Shown here: in pieces, positions 47,113 through 55,598 of the stretch
How the letters are laid out: the number at the start of each line of letters is the position of its first letter
Position numbering within the stretch: the first letter of the stretch is position 1
NCBI RefSeq assembly: GCF_039535785.1
Contig: NZ_BAAAXV010000001.1
Location: 2,604,001 to 2,668,000, forward strand
Length of the DNA stretch: 64,000 bases
Source of the DNA: Nonomuraea helvata
GTDB taxonomy: Bacteria; Actinomycetota; Actinomycetes; Streptosporangiales; Streptosporangiaceae
Reading direction: 5' to 3'
The notes under the pieces: generated by a model
The model's input: the letters and a program-made list of their open reading frames with translations, nothing else
Told to the model about the DNA's origin: nothing
Database searches by the model: none
Position numbers and translations under genes: made by a program

Positions 47113-48278
47113 ACCGCCGTCGGGACGTAGGCGGGCAGGGTGGCCTCCAGCGTGAAGCCGCCGTCACGGGTGCTCCCCGCGCTCAGCGACCCCTGGACGA
47201 CCTCGATGCGCTGGCGCAGGTTCGCGATCCCGAGTCCGGAACCGGTGGCGGCCAGCGCGTCGGGCCTCGCGGTCGGTGCCGTGTTCGTGACGGCCAGCCG
47301 TACCTGCGACTTGTCGTAGGCGACGCGGACGGTCACCCGCGCTCCCGGCGCGTGCTTGCGCACGTTGGTGAGCGCCTCGCGGACGACGCGGTAGGCGGTA
47401 CGGCCCACCAGCGGCGAGGCCAGCCCGGGGTCGCCCTCCTCGACCAGTTCGGCGGGCACGCCCACCGCGGTCGACTCGGCGACCAGGTCGGCGAATCCGG
47501 ACACCGAGGGGCTCTCGTCACCCTCGGGCTCGGCGCGCAGGATGCCGACCAGGTCGCGCAGCTCGTCCAGCGCCTGGACGCCCGCCACCCGCAGTTCCTC
47601 GGCCTGCCTGCGGGTCTCCTCGTCCTGGGCGGTCATCCGCATCGCGCCCGCCTGGAGCACCATGAGGCTGACCCGGTGAGTGACCACGTCGTGCATCTCG
47701 CCCGCCAGGCGGGCGCGCTCCTCGGCGCGGGCCTGCTCGGCCAGCAGGTGCTGCTCGCGTTCGGCGCGTTCGGCGCGTTCGGTGAGGGCGCGGACGAGCC
47801 GCCTGCGGGCGTCGAAGTAGAGGGCGAGCAGCGGCCCGACCGCGATGCGCAGCAGCGCGATCGTGATCAGCAGGATCGACGGCTCCCACGGCCTGGCGAC
47901 GACCACGGTGAAGGCGATCAGCGCGACGAAGGCCCGCCGGCGACTGTCCCTGCAGAAGTACAGCGGCCCGTAGGCGGCCAGCGACGCGGCGAAGGGTGCG
48001 TAGATGGTGTCGGGGTTGGCGGGGACCAGCGCGCCGAGCGGCCAGACCAGCGCCGTCACCACCAGCGTGAAGCCGGCGTGCACGAGGAGCACCGGCAGCG
48101 ACGCCACCTGCCTGAAGGCCAGCGACAGGCAGGTGAGCACCTGCGCGCCGAGCAGCACCCAGGCGATGGTGTTCGGCTGCGTGGGCCACCAGGACGCTCC
48201 GGCGAGCGTCGCCACGGTGTCGAGCGCCGCGAAGCCGACCGCGAGCGCGATGTCCGCGATCCAGTCCCTGCGCCTCAT
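47109..48278 (-). CDS. HisKA_3-type sensor histidine kinase
   Basis: 389 residues from ATG 48278; an ATG at 48287 would add three. Five or six N-terminal helices, then an alanine/arginine-rich coiled segment (TERAERAEREQHLLAEQARAEE) leading into the phosphoacceptor AGEMHDVVTHRVSLM. ATPase N-box VREALTNVRKHAPGA and G-box GSGLGIANLRQRIE. It forms a two-component system with the coupled response regulator. Such pairs often control ABC-2 exporters, as found divergently here. Confidence 0.9.
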   Translation of the reverse strand: MRRRDWIADIALAVGFAALDTVATLAGASWWPTQPNTIAWVLLGAQVLTCLSLAFRQVASLPVLLVHAGFTLVVTALVWPLGALVPANPDTIYAPFAASLAAYGPLYFCRDSRRRAFVALIAFTVVVARPWEPSILLITIALLRIAVGPLLALYFDARRRLVRALTERAERAEREQHLLAEQARAEERARLAGEMHDVVTHRVSLMVLQAGAMRMTAQDEETRRQAEELRVAGVQALDELRDLVGILRAEPEGDESPSVSGFADLVAESTAVGVPAELVEEGDPGLASPLVGRTAYRVVREALTNVRKHAPGARVTVRVAYDKSQVRLAVTNTAPTARPDALAATGSGLGIANLRQRIEVVQGSLSAGSTRDGGFTLEATLPAYVPTAV

Positions 48279-48388
48279 GCCGACCACGGTAGGCCACCGG
48301 ACACGGCAGAAGATACCTACGAAAGTTGCACGTCACTCCCCACCACCGGCCCTGCCGGGGCAGAGGACTCAGACAGTGCAATGAGCTC
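48279..48388. promoter_or_regulatory. Divergent region between two-component system and YceI-ABC operon
   Basis: 110 nt containing CCTACGAAAGTTGCACG; its ACGAAAGT (48319-48326) is the same octamer repeated in front of the orphan kinase at 25 kb. It is a candidate binding site for the local NarL-type regulator. Confidence 0.45.
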
Positions 48389-48859
48389 ATGACACCTCAG
48401 ATCGGGCACTACACGATCGACACCGCGGTGATCGCTTTCCGCACCCGGCACCTGTTCGGGCTCGGCGCGGTGAACGGCACGTTCGCCCTCAGAGCGGGAA
48501 CGGTCGACGTGACCGAACCGGTGGCGAGCTCGCACGCCCACGTGGAGATCGACGCGGGCAGCTTCCACACCGGAAACCCGCAGCGTGACGCCGGCGTGCG
48601 GTCGTCCGTCTTCCTGGACGCCGACCGCCATCCGGTCATCGCCCTCGACCTCGACGGCAACCTGACCGGAACACTGACCGTGCGGGGCGTGTCCGCGCCC
48701 ATCACGCTGGAGCTGCAGAGCTGGATGGCCGTCCCCTCCGGGTTCAGCGTCCGGGCCACCGCCCGCGTCGACCGCGTGGCGCTCGGCGTGCGCGCCAAGC
48801 CAGGGCTGGCCGCCCGCCACCTCTACTTCACCGTGGAGGCCACGTGCCTGCGCTCGTAG
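48389..48859 (+). CDS. YceI-family lipid-binding-like protein
   Basis: 156 residues from ATG 48389. IGHYTIDTAVIAFRTRHLFGLGAVNGTF and the closing GLAARHLYFTVEA are YceI-type; the family makes a small lipocalin-like barrel that binds polyprenoid or isoprenoid lipids. No signal peptide is visible, so it is probably cytoplasmic, as in many actinomycete members. It overlaps the ABC ATPase gene by 16 nt, so transport of a lipid-like compound is conceivable. Confidence 0.85.
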   Translation: MTPQIGHYTIDTAVIAFRTRHLFGLGAVNGTFALRAGTVDVTEPVASSHAHVEIDAGSFHTGNPQRDAGVRSSVFLDADRHPVIALDLDGNLTGTLTVRGVSAPITLELQSWMAVPSGFSVRATARVDRVALGVRAKPGLAARHLYFTVEATCLRS

Positions 48860-49665
48860 TGGAACACCTGGCCAAGAGCTACGGAGCGGTGCGGGCCATA
48901 CGTGATGCGACCTTCACGGTCGAGCACGGGGAGATCTTCGCGCTGCTCGGACCGAACGGCGCGGGCAAGACGACCACGCTGGAGATCCTGGAGGGGTTCC
49001 GCCGCGCCGACTCCGGGCGGGCCGAGGTGCTCGGCGGCGAGCCCGCCGACCGGGAGCTGCGCGCGCGGACCGGGCTGGTGCTGCAGGACATCGCGGTCGA
49101 GCCGTACCTGACGGTGCGGGAGACCATCGCCCGCGACGCCGGCTACTACCCGCGGCCGCGGCAGGTGGACGAGGTGATCGAGCTGGTAGGCCTGCGCGGG
49201 CTGGGGCGCCGGAAGGTCAAGGCGCTGTCCGGTGGCCAGAAGCGGCGGCTGGACCTCGCGCTCGGCATCATCGGGGATCCGAGCCTGCTGTTCCTGGACG
49301 AGCCGACGACCGGCTTCGACCCGGGCGCGCGCAGGGACGCCTGGCAGCTCGTGCGCGGGCTGCGGGACGCCGGGATGACGATCCTGCTCACCACGCACTA
49401 CATGGAGGAGGCGCAGGAGCTGGCCGACCGGGTGGCGGTGATGTCCGGCGGCCGGATCGTCGCCGAGGGCACCCCGGCCACGCTGGGCGGCCGGGACGCC
49501 GCCAAGTCCCACATCCGCTACGTGACCCCCGACGGGCCCGTCACGATCGAGACCGCCGACCCCACCGAGACCCTGCGCGACCTGCTGCACCGCGGGGTCG
49601 TGCTGCACGGCCTGACCGTCACCCGGCCCAGCCTGGAGGACGTCTACCTGGAGTTGACCTCATGA
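48844..49665 (+). CDS. ABC-2 exporter ATPase
   Basis: 273 residues, GTG start. Walker A LLGPNGAGKTTTLE, signature LSGGQKRRLDLALG, Walker B LLFLDEPTTGFDPGAR. It belongs to the CcmA-like group that serves small ABC-2 permeases. The gene overlaps yceI-like upstream (16 nt) and the permease downstream (ATGA). Confidence 0.9.
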   Translation: MPALVVEHLAKSYGAVRAIRDATFTVEHGEIFALLGPNGAGKTTTLEILEGFRRADSGRAEVLGGEPADRELRARTGLVLQDIAVEPYLTVRETIARDAGYYPRPRQVDEVIELVGLRGLGRRKVKALSGGQKRRLDLALGIIGDPSLLFLDEPTTGFDPGARRDAWQLVRGLRDAGMTILLTTHYMEEAQELADRVAVMSGGRIVAEGTPATLGGRDAAKSHIRYVTPDGPVTIETADPTETLRDLLHRGVVLHGLTVTRPSLEDVYLELTS

Positions 49666-50378
49666 TCTGGCACCAGATCCGCTACGAGCAGCTGTCGTTC
49701 TGGCGCAATCCGCAGAGCGCGTTCTTCACCTTCGTCTTCCCCGTCGTGGTGATCGTCATCTTCGGCACGCTGTTCCACGGGATGGACACGGGCGACTACT
49801 TCTACGGCATGTCGCCCATGCAGTACTACGTCCCCACGATCACCGCGGTCTCCGTCCTCGGCTCGTGCTTCAGCCAGCTCGCCATCGTGCTGGCCTCCCG
49901 CCGCCAGAGCGGCATCCTCAAGCGCGTGCGCGCCACCCCGCTGCCGGCCGGCACCTACTTCCTCGGCCTGCTGGCCCACTGCGTGCTGGTCAGCGTCGTC
50001 GACGTGCTGCTGATCGCGGGAGTCGGCAGGCTGTACGGCGTGCCCATCCTGGAGCCGGACCGGTGGCCGGGCCTGGTGCTCGGCGCCGCCGCCTTCTGCG
50101 CGATCGGCGTGGCCGTCGCCTCGCTGATCAGCAACGCCGAGGCGGCGCCGGCGGTCGTGCAGCTGGTGCAGTTCCCCCTGGTGTTCATCTCGGGCACCTA
50201 CCTGCCCATCCACTCCGAGCTGATGAACACGATCGCCGGATTCCTTCCGGTTCGTCCGTTCAACCAGGCCCTGCTCAACGGCCCGACGTGGCAGAACCTG
50301 TCCATCCTGGCGGCCTGGGGCGTGGTCGGGGCCTTCGTGGCGATCAAACGGTTCCGGTGGGATCCGCGGCCGGAGTGA
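49662..50378 (+). CDS. ABC-2 type permease
   Basis: 238 residues with six helices. RYEQLSFWRNPQSAFFTFVFPVVV at the start, SGILKRVRATPLPAGTY and LVFISGTYLPIHSELMNTIAGFLPVRPFNQAL are classical ABC-2 features. With the ATPase it forms an exporter controlled by the adjacent two-component system. Confidence 0.9.
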   Translation: MIWHQIRYEQLSFWRNPQSAFFTFVFPVVVIVIFGTLFHGMDTGDYFYGMSPMQYYVPTITAVSVLGSCFSQLAIVLASRRQSGILKRVRATPLPAGTYFLGLLAHCVLVSVVDVLLIAGVGRLYGVPILEPDRWPGLVLGAAAFCAIGVAVASLISNAEAAPAVVQLVQFPLVFISGTYLPIHSELMNTIAGFLPVRPFNQALLNGPTWQNLSILAAWGVVGAFVAIKRFRWDPRPE

Positions 50379-50416
50379 TCGACGCTCACAGCGTCATCAG
50401 GCTCACCAGGTCGTAG

Positions 50417-50584
50417 GCCACGTGGGAGGCGGCGCTCCACATCCACCCCAACACCCTGGCCTACCGCTTGCGGCGCTTCGCCGCCCTCACGGGGCGGGAT
50501 CTGTCGTCGAGCTCGGCGTTCGCGGAGGTCTGGCTAGCTATCCGCGCCGCCCGCCAACTCGGCCTTCTGGGGTTTGGGCCGTGA
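50417..50584 (+). pseudogene. PucR-family regulator, C-terminal helix-turn-helix stump
   Basis: 55 codons without a start, following a TAG at 50414. ALHIHPNTLAYRLRRFAALTG and DLSSSSAFAEVWLAIRAAR match the HTH_30 domain that ends PucR/CdaR-type regulators. The rest of the gene is gone. The fragment overlaps, on the other strand, the end of the Rpn-like stump. Confidence 0.75.
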
Positions 50585-50875
50585 CAGGCCGGTTGGCCCG
50601 TACGTCCAGACTTGGCCGGAGCCGAAGAGCTCTCCCGCCGACTCGACGTGGAACGCCTCCACGAGCCAGGCGTCCAGGATGATCGGGTCCCGGCAGCCGA
50701 GAATTCGCTCGCGGATGTCGTCGGACACAGACAAGCCGCTGGTCTCAAGAATGTGGAGCACCGTGCCGGCCTTCTCCCGCAGCTTTTGCATGTAGAGGCG
50801 CTGGTACTCGTATTTCTCTTCGGCCATGAGGCTCATCCAGTACTCGCGTGGCGAGATCTCCGTGGTCGTCGGCTC
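50534..50875 (-). pseudogene. Duplicated C-terminal stump of the Rpn-like gene
   Basis: Right after the stop of the full-length gene, a second frame repeats its C-terminal module: EYWMSLMAEEKYEYQ, then LSVSDDIRERILGCRD, LDAWLVEAFHVESAGELFG. The full gene has EEWGRLMAMQTYPYQ, IAVSEEVRERIAGCDD, LEAWFQRAFTVESAEELFA. Similarity begins before any usable start, so it is a remnant; a 100-codon product from ATG 50836 cannot be excluded. After GELFG the frame runs on into unrelated DNA. Confidence 0.7.
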
Positions 50876-51740
50876 AGGCAAAGAGCTCCTCCGCTGACTC
50901 GACGGTGAACGCCCGCTGGAACCAGGCTTCGAGAGTGGCCGTGTCGTCACAGCCCGCGATCCGCTCACGGACCTCCTCGGACACCGCGATGCCACGCATC
51001 TCCAGCAGCTTCAGCAGAAGCCTGGCTTCGCCTTCCGCCCTGCCTTCCGCCCGGCCCTCAGCCAGTAGGCTCTCGGCGTACTCGCCCTGGTAGGGATAGG
51101 TCTGCATAGCCATGAGTCTCCCCCATTCTTCCTGTGCCACGCCAGTCAGCGACACGTTTATGTAGTGCCCGTACTGTCCGGCAAGCTTGCGATCGATCCC
51201 GCTCAGAGCCTTGTTCAAGGTGCCCAGGATGTCCTTGTACAGCGGGTCGTCGCTCTTCGTGATGGCTGAGACGATGGCCAGCCCGAGATTGCCCGCCGCC
51301 TCCTCCACGTCGGTGATAGCCGGAGTGTTGTCGGGACCGATGACCAACGGGGTCAGAGTCAACCCAGGATGGCCGGTTTCTATGGGCTTGGCCGCCCAGC
51401 GGGCGATCTTTCGATCGGGACAGATGACCACCAGGCAGACCGGACATCTCTCACGGGCCCGGAAGTTGGCGATGTACTCCAGCCACGAATAGAGCTTGTC
51501 CTTGTCCTCTCCGCGTTGGGTCTCCGTGATGACCCCGAGCTTCTCCTTTCCCTTGCCGTAGAGCAGCGCGCCGTCAGCTCGGCATACAGCCGGCTTAGCG
51601 TCCGAAAAATCGGGCGAGCCGAGCCGACCCTCGCCCGATTCCGGTATCGGCAGATCGAACAGCGCCCGCAGCATCTGCGCGGTATGTCCGAAGTCGAGGG
51701 TGGCAACCTTGGTGATCCCCTCGTGTTGCGACGTGACCAT
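50874..51740 (-). CDS. Rpn/PD-(D/E)XK-type nuclease-like hypothetical protein
   Basis: 288 residues beginning MVTSQHEG, a start shared by a large, multicopy actinobacterial family related to recombination-promoting Rpn/YhgA nucleases. The putative catalytic strand reads LGVITETQRGEDKDKLYSWLEY (the E-x-Q of PD-(D/E)XK). A low-complexity AEGRAEGRAEGEA linker precedes the C-terminal VSEEVRERIAGCDD module. The true activity of the actinobacterial family is untested. A C-terminal duplicate follows. Confidence 0.7.
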   Translation of the reverse strand: MVTSQHEGITKVATLDFGHTAQMLRALFDLPIPESGEGRLGSPDFSDAKPAVCRADGALLYGKGKEKLGVITETQRGEDKDKLYSWLEYIANFRARERCPVCLVVICPDRKIARWAAKPIETGHPGLTLTPLVIGPDNTPAITDVEEAAGNLGLAIVSAITKSDDPLYKDILGTLNKALSGIDRKLAGQYGHYINVSLTGVAQEEWGRLMAMQTYPYQGEYAESLLAEGRAEGRAEGEARLLLKLLEMRGIAVSEEVRERIAGCDDTATLEAWFQRAFTVESAEELFA

Positions 51741-51774
51741 GCCGCAACATTACAACTGGCGTTCGATCCATTAC

Positions 51775-54522
51775 TCAGAGTTGACGAATTTGGATGGTCG
51801 CGATTTCCCACGGCCCCATGGGAAGCCGCACCTCACCATCGCCGACCTGTACGGACTCACCAGGACGGCCGCGCAGATCCGCACGCCGCGCTTGCCCGAA
51901 ACCACCGGATACGACGGCTTCCGTGGCATCGGGGGTCAGCGCCACCACCCGAAGCTCCTGCCAGTCGTCGCGCATCCGGAGCGAGGTCATCACCACCCCG
52001 TCGCCCGTCACCGACAGCCCGGACGCGGGGGAAGGCAGCGCGAGCGCCCGGTCGCCCTGGCCCGGGATTACCAGGAGGTCGTGGCGGAAGGTCTCCGCCT
52101 GGGGGACCACTTCCTGCCAGGACTCCTCGTACGGCATCAGCGCCAGGCTCACCGAGCGGAGCCCGCGTGACTGGGCGGCCGGGGTCGGGAGCTGGGGGCC
52201 GGCCGGTTCGGGGCGGAGGGCGTTGCGGTTGCGGGAGAGGTAGCCGACCGAACGCAGCAGGGTGAGGGCGAGCTCGCCGTCCACCAGCTCGTACTCCGTC
52301 ACGTGCTCCAGCAGCGCCGCCACGCCCCCGGCCGCCACCCACGACGAGGCGGGGAAGGTGGGCAGCGGGGTCTCGCCGCAGCCGCCTTCCGCGGTCGTCC
52401 CACGGGTGACGACCGCGAACTGGCCCTCGGCGTGCGACTGCGACGCCGGAGCCGGCAGCGGCACGTGCAGGCGCACCCGATGGTCCGCGCACCGGTTGTC
52501 GAACTCGACGTGGAGACGCACGTACGGCTCCCCGGCCCGCAGCTCGACGCGGGTGGTGACGACGATCTCCTCGGTACGGGGGCTCCGCGAGGGCGCGGGG
52601 AGCTCGGGAGCGCCGTCGACGCCGTCGCCGGAGGCGGGCCACCGGTACGTGCGCCGCACGTCCACCCGGGCCACCACGGGACCGGAGCAGATCAGCTCCG
52701 TCTCCACGGACGACGGCTCGGAGACGATCTGGTCCGTGAGCGGGGGCGCGTAGTTGTAGGTGTCGCCGACGTCGCCTCCGTCCACGATGCGGCCCGCGCC
52801 GCTGATCGTGGTGCCGTCCCGGCCCGCCAGCGTCAATGTGCCGTCGCCGGCGATCGTGACCCGGAGCAGGCCGTTCTCCAGCACCTGCTCGTCCCCGCGC
52901 ACCGGCAGGGTCGCCGAGCCGGGGCCGAGCCGGCAGGACGGGTCGTGCTCCATGGGCAGGCGGCCGGGGGCGGGAGTCCCGTACACCTGCTCGTGCGGAG
53001 CGGGCCGCAGGCTCGTGTGGCCCAGCGGCGGTACCTCGACCAGGGCCGCGACCTTGCGCCTCGGCTCGGCGAGGATGCGCACGCGGGTCACCCCGTCCAG
53101 CGCCCCGCGCAGGTCCTCCACGTCGAAGGCCAGCGACGTCTCCCGCGCCACCGTGAACGTCAGCGTCTCGCCCTCGACCGACCAGCCCGTGATCTGCTGC
53201 CCGTAGAGCTCGGTGCCGTGGATGAAGGTCAGCGCGAGCGCCGGGTCCATCTCCTCGTCGAGCAGCAGCGTTCCGGCGTACTCCAGCGTCTGCGACGGCA
53301 CCGGCGCGCCGGAGGCGTCCACGAGCGGGTCCGTACCGGCCAGGTCCACGACGACCACGCCGCTGCGCGTCTGAGGCGTCGGGTTGACGACCAGCGCCCC
53401 GTCGGAGGGCACCGACCCGGCCAGGCGGGCGGTCACCATGTCGCGTACGGCCTGCCCGAGGTGCTCGGCCTCCGCGATGCGCGCGGCCACCTGCTGGGCG
53501 GTGTCGTCCACGCCGCAGCCGGTCACCGAGTCGTGCCCACTGGCGTCCACCAGCCGCCACCACGCCATGTCGAGGAAGCGGGCCGGCCACTCCCCGCCCC
53601 AGAGGGTGGCGAGGGGCTCGGCGTAGCGCTCGACCATGCGTTCGGCGCGGCCCATGGCCTGCTTGACGTGGGCGCGGACCGAGATGACGCCGGGCAGGAT
53701 GTTGGCGCGCGCGTGGGAGCGCAGCTCGCCGGGCACGCGCGGCAGCCCGTCCACGTCGCCATTATTTTCCTCGATATGTCCGGACCCGATATATCCGGAC
53801 AGGGTGTCCATGCGGGCGCCGATCGCGGCCACCATGTCCGGGAGCCCGCGTACGGGCGCCGAGTGGTCGGTGCCGTACATGGCCAGCAGCGGCCCCTCGG
53901 GCCCGTGCCACTCCCGCATGGTCGTCACGAACGCGGCCGCCCGCTCGTCCAGCCCGGACGGGTCGGAGAACAGGTGCGCCCCGTTGCCGTACCCGCCCGC
54001 GGGCAGGTACTGGGTACGCAGCGCCGTCCCGTCGGGCGCGACCCAGGCGAAGGCGTCGGTGACGACCGAGGACGGCACGCCACGGTAGACGCAGGCGTGC
54101 AGCAGCCCGGCCTTGCGCAGGATCTGCGGCATCTGCGCCGTGTGCCCGAACATGTCGGGCAGGTACCCGACCGCCATCGCCCCGCCGAGCTTGTCCGCCC
54201 GGGCCATGCCCAGCTCGAGGTTGCGCACGATGTTCTCGCCCGAGCACAGGAACTCGTCGAGCAGGATCTGCCACGGACCCACCGCCAGCCGCCCCGACTC
54301 GACGAGCGCGGCGATGCGGTCGCGGTTCTCCGGCCGCACCTCCAGGTAGTCGTCCACGCAGGCCAGCTGCCCGTCGAGGGTGAAATGGTAGGCGGGCTCG
54401 CGCTCCATCCGGTCGAGCACCTCGTCGAGCAGCGCCACCAGCCGCAGCCGGAAGCGCTGGAACGGCTCGTACCACTCCCTGTCCCAGTGCGTGTGCGGGA
54501 CGACGACGATCTCGGCGCTCAC
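51775..54522 (-). CDS. GH38 alpha-mannosidase
   Basis: 915 residues, GTG start overlapping the stop of the dehydrogenase gene (GTGA). Zinc ligands in HTHWDREW (10-17), nucleophile Asp123 in GYLPDMFGH, and GELRSHARANILPGV mark family 38. No signal peptide, so it acts in the cytoplasm on imported mannosides. A small AT-rich stretch (coding SGYIGSGHIEENNG) may be an insertion. As the last gene of the transporter operon it would release mannose from the imported compound. GH38 enzymes can also act on other axial 2-OH sugars. Confidence 0.88.
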   Translation of the reverse strand: MSAEIVVVPHTHWDREWYEPFQRFRLRLVALLDEVLDRMEREPAYHFTLDGQLACVDDYLEVRPENRDRIAALVESGRLAVGPWQILLDEFLCSGENIVRNLELGMARADKLGGAMAVGYLPDMFGHTAQMPQILRKAGLLHACVYRGVPSSVVTDAFAWVAPDGTALRTQYLPAGGYGNGAHLFSDPSGLDERAAAFVTTMREWHGPEGPLLAMYGTDHSAPVRGLPDMVAAIGARMDTLSGYIGSGHIEENNGDVDGLPRVPGELRSHARANILPGVISVRAHVKQAMGRAERMVERYAEPLATLWGGEWPARFLDMAWWRLVDASGHDSVTGCGVDDTAQQVAARIAEAEHLGQAVRDMVTARLAGSVPSDGALVVNPTPQTRSGVVVVDLAGTDPLVDASGAPVPSQTLEYAGTLLLDEEMDPALALTFIHGTELYGQQITGWSVEGETLTFTVARETSLAFDVEDLRGALDGVTRVRILAEPRRKVAALVEVPPLGHTSLRPAPHEQVYGTPAPGRLPMEHDPSCRLGPGSATLPVRGDEQVLENGLLRVTIAGDGTLTLAGRDGTTISGAGRIVDGGDVGDTYNYAPPLTDQIVSEPSSVETELICSGPVVARVDVRRTYRWPASGDGVDGAPELPAPSRSPRTEEIVVTTRVELRAGEPYVRLHVEFDNRCADHRVRLHVPLPAPASQSHAEGQFAVVTRGTTAEGGCGETPLPTFPASSWVAAGGVAALLEHVTEYELVDGELALTLLRSVGYLSRNRNALRPEPAGPQLPTPAAQSRGLRSVSLALMPYEESWQEVVPQAETFRHDLLVIPGQGDRALALPSPASGLSVTGDGVVMTSLRMRDDWQELRVVALTPDATEAVVSGGFGQARRADLRGRPGESVQVGDGEVRLPMGPWEIATIQIRQL
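53761..53800 (-). repeat. AT-rich 15-nt tandem repeat in the GH38 gene
   Basis: CGATATGTCCGGAC (53772-53785) and CGATATATCCGGAC (53787-53800) lie one after another with ATTATTTTCCT before them, in a gene otherwise about 72% G+C. They encode Ser-Gly-Tyr-Ile-Gly-Ser-Gly-His-Ile. Confidence 0.7.
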
Positions 54523-55598
54523 GCGGCCTCCCCTCCGATGGGCAGATCATGCTGTACGGCGTAGCGGGCGGCGATCCGCTGGGCCGTCACGATGTCCTCC
54601 AGCCCGCCGCCCACGTCGGTGAGCGGCGGCTTGCCATCGTTCACGAAAGCATGGAAGGCGGCCAACTGCACCTCGAACGCCTCGGTGACGTCCCGGTGCT
54701 CGATACGGCTCTCGGCGCCGGACACCACAGTCAGGGTGGTGGGGGCGTTCATCAGGTAGGGCGAGGGGAAGACCAGCTCCAGCGAGCCCTTGTCGTGGTG
54801 GATCGCCACGGTCTCGCGGTAGGCCGGGTAGTCCTCCAGGTAGTGCCAGCGGATCGAGAACCGTCCCCGGACCGGCAGGGGGCCGCTGATCTCGATGGAC
54901 CCGGGCCCGGGACCCCACGTCTCAACGTACGAAACGTCCGCGGGAGAACCGGTGAAGCGCCTCAGGAGCGACAGGTCGTGGCAGATCGAGCCGAGCGCCA
55001 CCCCGTACAACGCCCGCACCGGGTCCGGCGCCGACTCCCCCAGCGCCTGCGAGACGAGACCGCGCTCGGCGGCGCGGAGCGAGTCGAGCAGGCCGGGATC
55101 CACGTCCCGCGCCTGCGTCAGGTTCGCGAAGGCCAGCTGCGACTCCCCGCTGGGGTGCAGCACGGTCACCTCGATCGACCTGATCACCTCGGGGCCGCCC
55201 AGCTCGGCCAGCAGCTCCTCGGCCCTGCGCACGGCCGGGTCGTACTGCTTCATGTAGCCCACCATCAGCCGCCCCTCGGGCAGCGCCGCCACCTCGGCCC
55301 TGGTCAGCGCGAGCGGCTTCTCGCACAGCACGGCGTACCCGGCGGCCAGCGCCCGGCCCACCGTCTCCCCGTGCGAGCCGGAGGCGAGGACGAGCACGGC
55401 GTCGAAGCCTCCGGCGGAGATCAGCTCCTCCACCGCCGTGTAGCGTCCGGCCGCACCCAGCCGGTCGCCCACGGCGTCGGCCAGCGTCCGTGACAGGTCG
55501 CAGACCGCGACCACCTCGAACAGGTCGCGCCGCCTCGACAGCAGCGGCACGTACACCGCCTGCGTCACGGCGCCGCATCCCACCAGCGCGATTCTCAA
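54519..55598 (-). CDS. Gfo/Idh/MocA-family oxidoreductase
   Basis: 359 residues from TTG 55598, overlapping the stop of the IolE-like gene (TTGA). The Rossmann start is LRIALVGCGAVTQAVYVP; the CEKPLALT motif with the conserved Lys follows the NAD-binding half, and the second half has the ICHDLSLLRRF segment with its His. The family includes myo-inositol dehydrogenases and sugar 3-dehydrogenases. In this operon it may oxidise an inositol or a glycoside ring before dehydration or cleavage. Confidence 0.85.
   Translation of the reverse strand: MRIALVGCGAVTQAVYVPLLSRRRDLFEVVAVCDLSRTLADAVGDRLGAAGRYTAVEELISAGGFDAVLVLASGSHGETVGRALAAGYAVLCEKPLALTRAEVAALPEGRLMVGYMKQYDPAVRRAEELLAELGGPEVIRSIEVTVLHPSGESQLAFANLTQARDVDPGLLDSLRAAERGLVSQALGESAPDPVRALYGVALGSICHDLSLLRRFTGSPADVSYVETWGPGPGSIEISGPLPVRGRFSIRWHYLEDYPAYRETVAIHHDKGSLELVFPSPYLMNAPTTLTVVSGAESRIEHRDVTEAFEVQLAAFHAFVNDGKPPLTDVGGGLEDIVTAQRIAARYAVQHDLPIGGEAA

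Noticed and set aside
47750..47800. Repeated GTTCGGCGC in the second sensor kinase as a mobile repeat.
   Set aside because: It simply encodes an Arg-Ala-Glu coiled-coil run common in this kinase family.
50534..50995. A complete 153-residue gene after the Rpn-like gene.
   Set aside because: Its first 40 codons overlap the full-length gene in another frame and the remainder is a duplicate of that gene's C-terminus, without a clear start.
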